A stretch of 64,000 nucleotides of DNA, from assembly GCA_039707465.1 (NCBI GenBank), contig CM077646.1:79818715-79882714 (forward strand). Direction: 5' to 3'. Below the pieces are notes generated by a model, which did not search any database, was not told the DNA's origin, and saw nothing but the letters and a program-made list of their open reading frames with translations. Shown here piece by piece: positions 48,441 through 64,000 of this stretch; position 1 is the stretch's first letter, and each line of letters opens with the position of its first letter. Source of the stretch: Rhabdophis nuchalis (taxonomy: Eukaryota > Chordata > Lepidosauria > Squamata > Natricidae). Position numbers and translations under genes: made by a program.

Positions 48441-49771
48441 AGACTGAAATAAACGCGGCAACGGGCAGGCAAGGAGAATAAGTAAGTACTTGGTGAGTAG
48501 TTTATACACTAGAGATTTACAGACTTAAAGCGACAGTCAGTCGCCGGTAAAGTTTCTGCAGCCAGGATGAAAAACTCTATGCAAGTCAAGGGGGGTTCTA
48601 ACCTGGAAAAGAGCCCCACTTTCCCCGTCCCACAGCCTTGACCGGCGGAGAAGACGGGAGCGGAGGACCCGCAGCTTGTATACACGCGTGTTTTGCGGAC
48701 GCGGACTTCTGCAGTTGTAACTGCTCGTCTTCGAAAGAAGAACGGAATTCTAAGCATTCGCCAAGCGCTGCTTGTGTCCTGACTGTCAAACCCGCCGAAA
48801 CTCTCATCTTGGTTGACCTGTTTGGGTCATCCGAGACGAGAGCAGTTCTCGTGGATCGAGGCTATTTCTGTTCTGTCTCTCTCTCTCCCCCATCCCTTTC
48901 AAAGCCATTTACCCCACCGCACCCCGCCCGGTTGTTCCTATGTGGCCAATCCTCCCTTCTGCATGCGCGATAAGGGAATGGAACGCGCGCGATAAGGGAA
49001 TGGATTCCCCGAATGGAATCGTCCCCGGAGCAGCGTCCCGCGGTTAGCATCATACAAAAGCCCGGCTCAACGACGCCGGTGGCCGCGCGATCTCTCCGGA
49101 GCGTAGGGCGGGAAAGCGGAGCAAAAGGGAGGGAGGGAGGCAGCTCCGGTGCATAAGACCAGAAGGCAGGTAGTCAAAAGAAAAAAAGCGACCCCCCCCC
49201 AACCCGGCCGAGCCAACAGGGAGGGGACACAAAGTCATTGGGAATCGGGGGGGGGGGGCTCTCCAAGCTTAAAGGTGCGCCCCGAGGCATCCCAGGTCTT
49301 GCTCCCTTCCCCAGCGCTTCTCCCGATTGGGAAGGGGGAACCGCTGGAGGGGATTCGACACGCTCATGCAGCAGCGCCACGATCTGGCACCTGCGTGACA
49401 GCCGACCCACGGTAGCTCTTTGGGCTGGGCTGGGAATCCCACGCGGGGTACCGGACTGCCTGGAGTTGTGAGCGCCGGTAGGGAGGGCGGAGAGGGGAGA
49501 GAAACCCATCAGTCAATGAGAGTTACAAAGCCTGGGAGGCAGTGAAGGGTGGTTGTTTTGTTTTGTTTTTGCTTTGGGAGATAGAGAGTGACGGATTAAG
49601 GCTCACTGGTGCCTGAAGCACTGACAAATCTTGGTTTACAATACTGTGCAAATTTTCATTGTTTTTTTCCTTTCTTTCTTCCTTTCTCAATTTTGTGGTG
49701 TCCCCTTTGGGCCTGGTGCCCTAAGCACGTGCTTAGTCGGCTTAATGGTTAATACACCACTGCAGATAGGG

Positions 49772-49924
49772 CCTTAAAGCAGGGGTGCCCAAACTTGGCC
49801 ACTTTTAAGACTTGTGGACTTCAACTCCCAGAATTCTCCAGCCGGCTCTGCTGGCTGGAGAATTCTGGGAGTTGAAGTCCACAAGCCTTAAGGGAGCCAA
49901 GTTTGAAGAGCTCCTGACCTGAAG
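49772..49924. mobile_element. Palindromic hAT MITE (family B) in the WNT7A upstream island
   Basis: Element 49,780-49,916, with arms carrying 'acttcaactcccagaattct' and its reverse complement around 'gccggctctgctggctgg'. Arms are nearly identical. The flanks ccttaaag/acctgaag are a decayed 8-bp duplication. Confidence 0.85.
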
Positions 49925-51417
49925 GGTCCCCGAGAATCAGACTTGAGGCACCAGCGCCCAACAAAACTGACTTCAAACTTCCGAAGGTTGCATTTCGCCG
50001 CGCTGCCGCTGATGCCACCTCCCTCCCTCCGCCCCTCCGCCCCCTCCCCGCCGTTTGAGTGAGGAGATGCTAATGCATATTGCGGGGCGTGTGTGGGGTG
50101 AAGCCGAAGCAAAGCAAGAGATAGGCGCTGCCAAGTCAGGCACGGGCTTCAGCCATCCCAAGAGGGAACCACCGCCCCCCCCCCCACCTCCCCCAGCAAA
50201 CTTCAGGCTTCCAGGTGCTTCGCGCGCAGGTGGTGGTGGTTGTTTTTTCCCCCCCTGCAGGGCGCGCGCGGGCTCTTAGGCAGGTAGAAGCCGCCGGTCC
50301 ACCGCCAGGGAGAGGCGCGCTCCTCTCCTCTCCCCCCCCCCCCCACCCAAGGCGTGAGAAAATCGGTCAGCTTTTGGGGTAGTTTCAGAAACAGGAGAGA
50401 GGGATGGAGGGAGCAAGGAGAGACGCCAACCTGAACCGGCAGAAGAGAGTGGAGCTGGATAGAGAGAAGCTCGCCGTCAGAATCAGAAGCCAAGACAAAC
50501 TGGGTCTCGCTTAGAGGAGGAGGAGGAGGAGAAGGAGGAGAAGGAGGTCAAGACTGGCTCCCGTTGCGGGGCGAAGGAAGCGAGGATCCGTGTTTAGGAG
50601 TTAGAGAACTGCCTCTCGAAAGCCCCCCATTTTTTTTGCTGCAGAATCTCAAGAGCAAGAGAGAAACGGCACCACTTCCCACAGGATCCTTGACTGGGAT
50701 GGCTTTGGGGGCCAGGCGGGAGGAGAAGGCGAACAGGTGATCCGGTGCGCGCGGTGTCTTTCTCCCGCTTCCAACCCTCGCCCCCACCCCAAACCAGTTG
50801 ACTCTTTTTTCCCTTCCCACCCCCCACCCCACCCCACCCCACCCGTGCTGGACTACTCCCTCCTTTGGAGAACACGCCCCGGTATGCTGAAGGAGAGAGA
50901 GAAAAGCTTTTGAGACACGAAAGGCTGAACCTGCGGGGGGGGGAAAATCCTCTCGAGCTGCCGCCGCCGCCAAAGGGAGAGCGAAAGACGGGGAGTCCTT
51001 TCCATCCTCCCCCCCCCCCCCCCGCGTGCGCGCGAGCGAGCGAGCGAGCTTTCCAGGGCTACGTGTGACAGGCATACAAATCCGGGCTCGCGAGGGAGCG
51101 AAGAGAGAGACCCAGTGGAGGGCGATGGTGATTGCCTCTTGGGATTTACAAACGCACACCGCTCGCTCCGGGTGGCTCCGAGCGCAGGAGGGCTGGACTG
51201 TTTTGTCTGAGCTACTTTGACCTGGCATTGCACTGTCTGAGGCACCGAGGAATCCAACCAAGGCGCAAGAGAGCGTGCAGGGGGAGGGTGGGGGGGCAGG
51301 CGTTATTATCACTAGCCTTCTTATTATTTTAAATACACTTAAAACAAAACAAACTAACAAACAAAAAAAGACATAACTTTCGCATGTTGATCTGAAAACC
51401 AACGACGATTGAGGAAT

Positions 51418-55868
<4,451 letters not shown>

Positions 55869-56168
55869 GTAGTCCTTGACTTATGATCACAATAAGTCAG
55901 ATTTTGTTGTTGTTAAGCAAGGTGGTTGTTAATTGAGTTGCACCCAATTTTATGACCTTTAGCGAATCACTATAGTTTTAAAGTGAATCACACAATCATT
56001 AAGCCCATTAACTTTTCCCTATTGACTTTGCTTCTTGGAAGCTGGGTGGGAAGGTCACAGATGCGATCACATGACCCTAGAGCCTTCATAAATACATGAA
56101 CTTTTTTTTTATACCACCGTGACTTAAAATAGTCACTAAATGAATGGTTATAAGTTGAGGATTATGTG
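55869..56168. repeat. MITE-like repeat, family A
   Basis: Starts 'ggtagtccttgacttatg' and ends 'ataagttgaggattatgtg', inverted ends, with the usual interior blocks. Confidence 0.65.
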
Positions 56169-56225
56169 CACTTCGTTTACTATTAACGTATTTACTGAAA
56201 AGTAGTCGTCTATTGGGTTGTAGTC

Positions 56226-56848
56226 AGTGGTGAAATGCAATTTTTTTTACTACCAGTTCTGTGGGTGTGGCTTGGTGGGCATGGCAGGGGAAGAATACTG
56301 CAAATCTCCATTCCCTTCCCACTCCTGGGGGAAGGATACTGCAAAATTTCCATTCCCTCCTCACTCCTGGGGGAAGGATACTGCAAAATCACCATTCCCT
56401 TCCCACTCCTTGGGGAAGGATACTGCAAAATCTCCATTCCCTTCCCACTCCTGGGGGAAGGATACTGCAAAATCTCCATTCCCTCCTCACTCCTGGGGGA
56501 AGGATACTGCAAAATCTCCATTCCCTCCTCACTCCTGGGGGAAGGATACTGCAAAATCTCCATTCCCTTCCCACTCCTGGGGGAAGGATACTGCAAAATC
56601 TCCATTCCCTCCTCACTCCTGGGGGAAGGATACTGCAAAATCTCCATTCCCTCCTCACTCCTGGGGGAAGGATACTGCAAAATCTCCATTCCCTTCCCAC
56701 TCCTGGGGGAAGGATATTGCAAAATCTCCATTCCCTCCCCACTCATGGAACCAGCCAGCGGTGGTATTTGCTGGTTCTCTAAACTACTCAAAATTTCTGC
56801 TACCGTTTCTCCAGAACCTGTCAGAACCTGCTGAATTTCACCCCTCGT
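56226..56848. mobile_element. Family C MITE expanded by a 42-bp minisatellite
   Basis: Outer ends 'agtggtgaaatgcaatttt' and 'gctgaatttcacccct' are inverted. Inside, 56,290-56,742 is a tandem array of about eleven 42-bp units ('ctgggggaaggatactgc..'). Unit length is a multiple of three and stop-free, so several long open frames appear on both strands; none is a gene. The single-unit form is seen at 61.4 kb. Confidence 0.9.
56290..56742. repeat. 42-bp minisatellite, about 11 units
   Basis: Unit starts at 56,325, 56,367 and onward every 42 bp. Two unit types differ at 'cttcccactc' (type 1) and 'cctcctcactc' (type 2), arranged partly as a three-unit pattern 1-2-2. Confidence 0.95.
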
Positions 56849-56849
56849 T

Positions 56850-58879
56850 ATAGTCCTATATACCTGCAAGAAATAATTCTATACTTTTATGCTTCTGAGT
56901 AGATAGCATGGATGTTACTCGTGCTAGTGCCACTTTTAAAGGAAGATGTGGGTTTAAAAATCATAGCTGAAAATCATAGCAGATTTTCCTTAGCACTTCC
57001 ATTGCAATTAATGACAACTATTGCCAATGATTATTTTTCTGTGTAACAAAGCTCCCTGTTGAGTACACCTGAGGTAAGGAATTCCTTGAGAGCATCTGCA
57101 TTCTTTACTCTTTAGATAGATGTGAGGTGTATTTGTTTGCTGTCCATGATTTCAGCCACTTTCTTGCTCATGAATAATCAGGTGGATGCATTGACTTTCT
57201 TTATTTGATAATTTAGCCTCCTCCCATCCATTTAGCATATGAGAAACATAATTATACAATGACTTCATTTTAAATGTGATGAAGCCATTATTCAATCATT
57301 CCATGGTTTGTAACACCAAAAGATTCCTTACATGTTATTTTCAACTGACAACTGGACACGCTAAGGGCATGGTTCCAAACATGCGATCATATGATGCTTT
57401 TAATCCTTTATTCACAGCTGTTATTTCTAACAGAGATGACATGCTTGCATCTATGTCCTCAGATTTAAGTATTCTTGGAAAGAAGCCAGTCAAAGTTCAA
57501 AGAGGATTTGGGAGAAAGAGCATTGACAGAGTCCTACAGTAGCCTAGGGGGGCACAATATAAAGGCAACACTAAGAGGAAGGTGTGTCTAAGATGCATGT
57601 TGCTTTGATTTGCTGGAAGAACTGCTTCAGACCCATTTAGTCTTAATTCACCAATACCTAGATGTGCATTAAAGGCATTACAGTATTGTGAATGGTGTAT
57701 GTATGTTCCTTATATGCTGAAACTATTGTACTAAGGACAGCCTAAAAAAATACTTTGGTAAGTTTATCTTAAATAGATGTATGAATACTCCAAAGTGAAA
57801 CAGAAATTTAAGATCTTCCTGATTTCTGAATCCATGCTTTATCTTTCAAGTAGATAGTTCCAGGTTCACCAAATGTAGCATTTCTGTTTTTTGTAGAGAA
57901 AACTCTTCAGAATAGTTACATTCATTAAAATATTTTAAAAATGTCTTCGTGTATCTGTCTTGTGATTTAGGAGCTTGGATCGACAGCCTTGTTATACGTA
58001 TATGTTACAATTATTTTTGTGGTTAACATATATATTTGGGTCCTAGAAAATACTGCTAGAGTGAAAGATGTAAGGCTTTGAATTTGTTAGGAACCAGAAG
58101 CTATTGGGAATAGTATGCACATTATCACTTACTTGACCAACTCTCAGCTGTAAGTGAAAGTGAGTTCCTTCTTGCCCTTTGAAGAACTTGGAAATACAGA
58201 ATAATGCAAATACTTTCCAAGTTATTAAGGTATAGCATAACCATATGGCTGCTATAGCATCTCTGAAGATTTGGAGAAACATAACCTAATTCTGAAGCAA
58301 CACTACCTCAAGACAAATAAACAGACTTGTATTCTTTATAGGAACCAATCTTTCATTTCTGTCAGACCGATTCCCAAGTTTTATTCCTTTTCCATCTTTC
58401 TTAACCATCCATACAGCTGAAAATTAGCCTAAGATCACTGTGATTCTGATAATAAAATTTACCATCAGACTCGTTGCTGTCTTGCTGTGAGATTGTCCCA
58501 GGATTTTGTGGAAGTACAGTCCATTCGTCATAACCTCATTCCTAGCATAATGCATAATCTGACATCTTTAGTTGCCAGATTTGTTCAGGTTTCACTAAAT
58601 TTGAGTTACCTCCTGCTTAGGGAGCATAAAATGGCTATTAGGGATCCATCTGGGCCCTAACCCCTTAGGCTAGAAAAGGATAACCTCTAATTAGCAGTTA
58701 ATTAAAGATCTTCCATTGATAGCAAATTTTAAAAGAGCTTCCAAAGATATCAGTGGAAAGTGTCTAAAACACGAAGGGTTGTTGAAGGATGGGATGTTGC
58801 TCATTGCTAATGCAGCATCCCTTTGAAATAAAATCTGCTCACCTGCACTATATTGTATTATTGAATAAAAAGAGCTACT
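56850..58879 (+). other. WNT7A intron 2, no feature recognised
   Basis: AT-rich, only short open frames; no splice-supported exon or clear repeat boundary. Confidence 0.55.
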
Positions 58880-59262
58880 GGCAGTCCATGATGTACAATG
58901 ACAATTAGGATTAGAATCTCAATTGCTAAGCAGATTGGTTGCTACGTGAGATGTTCCTAATTTTTGCTATGCAGCTAAGTGAATCAAATGGTCATTGAAA
59001 TGAATCCAGTTTTCCACACTGCTTATAAGAAATCAGCGGGGGGGGGGGGAGGTTGTAAATGGTGTTCACATGACACCAGGATGCTGTAACTGTCATAAAT
59101 ACATGCCGGTTGTTAAATGCCTGAATTTTGATCATGTGGCCATGTGGAGTGGATACTGTGACAGTCGTAAATGCAAGACTGGGTGTAAGTTACTTTTTTC
59201 AGTGCCATTGTAACTTTGAATGGCTCACTAAATAAATCATTGTAAGTTGAGGACTACCTGTA
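58880..59262. repeat. MITE-like repeat, family A, near full length
   Basis: Left end 'gcagtccatgatgtacaatg', right end 'gtaagttgaggactacctgt'. A G10 run at 59,038 interrupts it. Confidence 0.65.
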
Positions 59263-59307
59263 TTTGAATTCTGGCCTATGTATGTGTGTGATTTAAATAA
59301 TCACAGT

Positions 59308-60060
59308 TGTCAGGTTTGCCTCTAACGATAACCAAGAAAGAAACCACTCAACTCCACTTGAAAGAAGTAAGAGTACTTTTACTGGTTATGAAAAGAAAGC
59401 AGTGAAGTAAAGCAAGGTCTGAGATCCCAGCGGGCGAAATCATACATATCAATATGCGTCCAGCCCCCTCCCCCTCAACAACACCCACCCTATTGTCCAA
59501 TGCGCAATTCCCTTTGGTGTCATGTGGGTTGCATCTCCAGGAGCATCATCAGGATGGTATGCAAGACCGTTGACCTTCACCACCACATGACACCAGCCAG
59601 CGGTATGCGAAATAGATGGTGAGAACATACTCCCTTCTCCAAATCGCCCTCCTGCACCATATAGTCCCATTCCCAAATACTAAAGCCCCTCCCTGCAATC
59701 CTTTGCATCTTGCTACATAATCCTTCCATGCCCCAAAAATATGTTTTCCAAGTGGATTTATTAAAAAAACTCCAAAAGATACAAAAAACAGGAACTGGTA
59801 ATGTTTCAAGCTTATACTTTTGGATGGGTTTTCTGAGTTTTTGAACATTAAAAACATTTTCCTAATCTCTAATGCCTGCAGATGAAACCCATTTTGGTTA
59901 GAAACAGGAGTATATGAGGCAGCTGGACTTGCTTCAAGGAAGCTTTTTATGATGTGGAAGGAATCAAGTTGAGCGAGAAGTGTCACTTGACAGTTTTTTC
60001 CAGTGTTTCTCGTGGTTGACATGTGTAGAAGCCTCTGTCAGCCATCGGAACCAAAGATGA
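59308..60060. repeat. Unclassified repeat-like segment
   Basis: Begins 'tgtcaggtttgcctctaac' and has 'agagtacttttactggttat', a style seen in LTR 3' ends; a 157-codon minus-strand frame crosses it without a recognised domain. LTR identity is only a guess. Confidence 0.25.
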
Positions 60061-60210
60061 GGCCTCACAGTGACAAGAAAGGAATCAACATGGCTGCTGA
60101 TTTATAAGTATGTATCAGTATGTCTTGACTGGCCAAGGGCTACTTCATGCATTGAAATGAAGCTTCCTTAACTGCCTTACAAATCCCTAATACACAGGCT
60201 GGAAAAAGTA

Positions 60211-60370
60211 GAATAGAATAGAATAGAATAGAATGCTTTATTGGCCAAGTGTGATTGGACACACAAGGAATTTGTCTTTAGTGCATATGATCTCAGTGTA
60301 CATAAAAAGACATGATGCTGTTAGTCAATCCTCTATTGGGCTGAGACTGATGAGTGAGGTAGGGCAAAGA
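60211..60370 (-). mobile_element. CR1-L3-type LINE 3' end with (AGAAT)n tail
   Basis: About five 'agaat' units, then 'tttattggccaagtgtgatt' and 'cacaaggaatttgtc'. The cleanest of the three pentamer tails. Confidence 0.78.
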
Positions 60371-61417
60371 GCTGAAGGCAATTGTAGGAGCAGTGCAATT
60401 ATTGAGTGAAGAACTTTGTGATATACCTACAGTATTCTATGTGATATACCTATAACACTACAAGATATGTTTCTCCTGACCTCTTTCCCTCACCCTTCCT
60501 ATAAATAAAGGTTTCACCATCTCAAGCTAGGCAATTGGCATGCAACTGCTCAAAAGTTTGACTAAGTAGCTAGGGCACTCAAATCTAGTAAGATATATAA
60601 ATGTGACCTTCATAAACTCTTTTCCAAATGTACCATTTATTTTTCAATGAATAAGTCTGGAATATAGAGAGTACAGTTGAATGGGAACAATGGACAGGTC
60701 TGTATTTTCAAGTTCCTAACCAATCAGTATAGATTATGTTCTTGTTCCTTGATTTACCTTTTGACTGATCAGAAGTACCTCATGACTAATGTCAGACGTT
60801 CTTGTGTAACTTGATCAGCATGTTAGAAATCAACCATTAACTGAAGAGCTAATTAACTCATTTGATGACCAGATATTTTATTATTAAATGTGCAGTTCAT
60901 TCTGTAATCTGCTATTCCATGAAGACATCTTGATTCAAGAGAATTTTTGAAGTTTAAAATTTAAATATTATATAAAGTATTTTGTGTTAGCTGATGAAGA
61001 AAATAGCTAATCAAAATTATGGAAATAAAGTGAGTTTTAAACTATAGCCAAAGATATCCATTTTTCCCCACCCATATGCAAAATCTGCTCTCCATAGAGT
61101 CTAGTATGGTTTCTTGGAAGGCTCCTAAAGTTTTCAAAATGCTTGAAGGGTTGCAGATCAGTTGCAGAGTCCTGTTTTGTTTGTTGGACAAATCCCAGGT
61201 TTAATTTCTATCCTAACTGGTTGTGGTTGGAAGGGAGTCCTGTCTTTAATTCTATGCACAGCAGTCATAGACACTGCTGATCTTAATAGATAAATGCTTT
61301 TTGATTCAGTGAAGGTACTTTTCAAATTTCTAGTCTTTTCTGAACAAATCATATGCTTAACTGTATGTATATATAGTGCATTGTGGCTTTGCCCAACCCT
61401 GAAAAATAGCTGTGGAT

Positions 61418-61612
61418 CAGGGGTGAAATTCAGCAGGTTCTGGAGAACTGGTAGCGGAAATGTTGAGTAGTTCAGAGAACCAGCAAATACCACCTCTGGC
61501 TGGCCCCAGAGTGGGGTGGGAATGGGGATTTTGCAGTATCCTTCCCCTGCCACACCCACCAAGCCCCGCTCACAGAACCGGTAGTAAAAAAAATTAAATT
61601 TCACCACTGCTG
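61418..61612. repeat. Family C MITE, simple form
   Basis: Ends 'aggggtgaaattcagcagg' and 'attaaatttcaccactgc' are inverted repeats. It contains one 'gattttgcagtatccttcccc' motif, the seed unit expanded into the 56.3-kb array. Confidence 0.75.
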
Positions 61613-62049
61613 AAGATGTTCATAACCTGTTATTAGACTAATCGAAAAGCCAGTTTAATAAATAAAAAGAAGCAGGCGAATCTGGCCAGCTTTAAGCTTG
61701 AGGATTGATTATTATGTTATAAATAAAAAGATCCAAAGGAGGAAAAAAGTCTGTGGGAATTTTGCTTCTATGTCTCATTGGAGATCATTGAGTTTGATTT
61801 ATAAATGATTCCATGGTTTTCGGGGCACCCAAAACAACAGCCACTGGCTCCCTAATGGAAAGGTTTGTCTCTCCTATCCCCATCCTTCCTCCTCTCCCCC
61901 CCTCTTTATCCTTGTACGTCCTCTCCAATACCCCCACCCTATACTTGTTAAATGTTTAACTTTTATATTTATATTAATAAAGATTATTATTTTAAAAAAA
62001 AAGGAAAGTGCAGTGAGAGGATTGAAACCCTGCCTCCTTTTACATGGAT

Positions 62050-62462
62050 GTAGTGTGGTCAATTTATGACCACAATGGTGATAAGAACTTCTATCACTAA
62101 ACAAGGTATTATTTGTAAAAGTGAGTTGCGCCCAATTGTACAACCTTTTTTTGCTGCAGTTGTTAAGTAAATCACAGTAGTCATTAAGTAAATCACAGGT
62201 TTCCAAAGCAAATCTGACTTTCCCCATTGACTTTGGCTGTCAGAAGCTGGCTCAGAAAGTCATAAATGGTGATCATGTGACCCCGGTACATTGGAATCAT
62301 CATAAATATATGCCAGCTGCCAAACACTTGAAGTTTGATCGTATGACCATGGGGATGCTGCAATGGTTGTAAGAGTGAGACCAAGTTGTGAGTCACTTTT
62401 TTCATCTCTGTTGTAACTTTGAATGGTCACTAAACAAATGACTGCAATTCAAGGACTACCAT
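62050..62462. repeat. MITE-like repeat, family A
   Basis: Interior blocks 'gttgttaagtaaatcacag' and 'ttttttcatctctgttgtaac' and right end 'ttcaaggactacca' identify the family. Confidence 0.6.
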
Positions 62463-63577
62463 ATTGGGTTATAGGTGTTCACTTGATGGTTTTAATGCAG
62501 ACAGTTTAGTGCACTGATGATGTCATGTAGGTTGGAAATGAAACATCTGCAGGAAACCAATGAAGCTCAGAGAATATGAAGAACCCAACAGGGAAATATT
62601 TGCTGAAAAAATATTATTTTAGCAAGATTGCTTGTAAAGCCTTAATAGACTAAGGTAAATTGCAAAGAAATACACATTTTAGTGGAATGTGTTTGTTTTT
62701 CTTAAAAAAACCATCAATTTCAGTGAACACGATAGATTTACAAAAATAAGAAACAGAGGACAAAAACAAACTTTACATGTTTGCTAAAGAACTAAATCAT
62801 TTAATATACACATTACCTGACTGCCTCTCCTTTCTGACTTGTAACACCTGCACAGAGAATAATGAAGTAATGACTGTCAGGAAATAAATATAAGTTTACT
62901 TTGATTTCAACAAGAACAAGATAGGTATGTAAATAATTTGAATATATGACATAGGAGAAAAGGTATAAGGTGGTATTGGTATGTTTGTGGGGGTTTTGTT
63001 CTGGCATCCCAAAAAGTTTTCTTTTAAAAAACACACACCAAAAAACAGAAGCCAATTTGGAAATTTGGCACGGAGTATCTAAAAATTAACACGATACTTT
63101 TTGCCAAAGAGTCAATCTTCTAGGCAGTGACTGTCATAGGCAGATAAAAACATTGCCCCAAGGTCACTTTTACAGGAATTTTCATTTCATACCTGCCTTC
63201 AAATGTATCTTGTGAGTACATGTTTTAGAGAAACAAAGGATTGCATTACCTGCATTGGAAGAGTTAGGTTCTCTAATGCTGATTAAAGTTCTGCTAAGAG
63301 TTTTCTCCAAAAGAAAACACAATTGCACAAAATGTATTCTGATGTCCTAATGGCACAGATTAGTTGAAAAGTATCCTTCAGAAGCCATATATCAAGTCAG
63401 GATGGTTTTGTAATTAAATAATGACTTTTCTGTGAATATACCTACAAGAAGAGGTTAAAATGAAGTCAGTGAGCAGTAATACAGCACATTTGCACTACAA
63501 TTGTTTGCCCATATTGTTCTTCTTCCTGCTGGCTATTTCAAAATAATGATGTTGGGTGAGTATTATGAGACCTGTAG
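62463..63577 (+). other. WNT7A intron 2, no feature recognised
   Basis: AT-rich with no exon or clear repeat. Confidence 0.55.
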
Positions 63578-63650
63578 TTCAGGGGTCTCCAACCTTTGCA
63601 ACTTTAAGTCTGAAGGACTTCAGCTGCCAGAATTCTCCAGCCAGCAAAGC
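63578..63650. mobile_element. Half of a family-B hAT palindrome
   Basis: One arm only ('caggggtctccaacctttgc' to 'ccagccagcaaagctgg'), joined directly to the family C repeat; the second arm is gone. Confidence 0.75.
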
Positions 63651-64000
63651 TGGTATTCAGCAGGTTCTGGAGAACCAGTAGCAGAAATTTTGAATAGTTT
63701 GGAGAACTGGTAAATACGAACTCTGACTGGTCCCACCTGCTTCTTTTCTCTGCCTCCTGAGTCCCAGCTGATCGGGAGGAAATGGTGATTTTGCAGTAAC
63801 CTTCCCCTGGAGTGGGGAAATTTTGCAGTATCCTTCCTCTGCCATGCCCACCAAACCATGCCACGCCCCCAAAACCTGTAATAAAAATTTTTGAATCCCA
63901 ACTCTGCCCCAGGCCCCTTGAAACCTTTTACAAATAGCATGGTAGACAATATAGAATATTCAGAACGCAGCTCCATTAGAAAGTTAAACGTGATAGGTAA
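63648..64000. repeat. Family C repeat, copy 2, running off the window
   Basis: Collinear with 34,376-34,745 with few differences, including non-MITE sequence such as 'caaatagcatggtagacaat'. It continues past the window end. Confidence 0.75.

Noticed and set aside
56210..56869. Repetitive 199-219-codon frames on both strands
   Set aside because: Product of a stop-free 42-bp minisatellite; not coding, and not a CRISPR array (no spacers, vertebrate context).
59549..60022. 157-codon minus-strand frame
   Set aside because: Lies in a repeat-like segment of WNT7A intron 2 with no domain recognised.

Overview
The window is vertebrate nuclear DNA, most likely from an advanced snake. Genes are sparse and split into exons with GT/AG junctions. 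The rest is packed with squamate-type repeats: L2 and CR1 LINEs, CR1-L3-type tails with (AGAAT)n ends, a Tc1 element, hAT-type palindromic MITEs and tRNA-derived SINEs. The (AGAAT)n-tailed copies at 29.5, 31.3 and 60.2 kb point to a snake.

Layout. 0-8.4 kb: repeats and one terminal coding exon (2,815-3,441, +) of an unrecognised coiled-coil, possibly RBCC/TRIM-like protein, then a three-level repeat nest (an old L2 split by an LTR-like insert and by a younger L2). 8.4-11 kb: no gene seen. 11.1-12.3 kb: a CpG island that looks like the promoter of a plus-strand noncoding transcript carrying the let-7a-1/let-7f-1/let-7d cluster (15,147-16,237). 17.6-30.5 kb, minus strand: a complete ten-exon FBXW12-type gene (F-box plus WD40, 466 residues), rebuilt exon by exon with all phases consistent; its CpG-rich promoter is near 30.5-30.7 kb. 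30.7-48.4 kb: repeats, a promoter-like patch with a ZNF143-type site near 33.0 kb, and no recognised gene. 48.4-53.1 kb: a large CpG island around the first coding exon of WNT7A (51,418-51,488, +). WNT7A exon 2 is at 53,798-54,024; the remaining exons lie beyond the window. 54-64 kb is WNT7A intron 2, with MITEs and a 42-bp minisatellite.

How it fits together. let-7 and FBXW12 are transcribed toward each other and their candidate poly(A) signals overlap at 17.42 kb. The let-7 cluster lies about 35 kb upstream of WNT7A. In human, the paralogous pair WNT7B and let-7a-3/let-7b is also linked, so this looks like an ancestral WNT7-let-7 linkage. No single gene system here looks wholly unknown. The best leads are that linkage, the squamate FBXW12, a near-perfect hairpin inside the presumed pri-let-7, and the layered young repeats around the WNT7A promoter.
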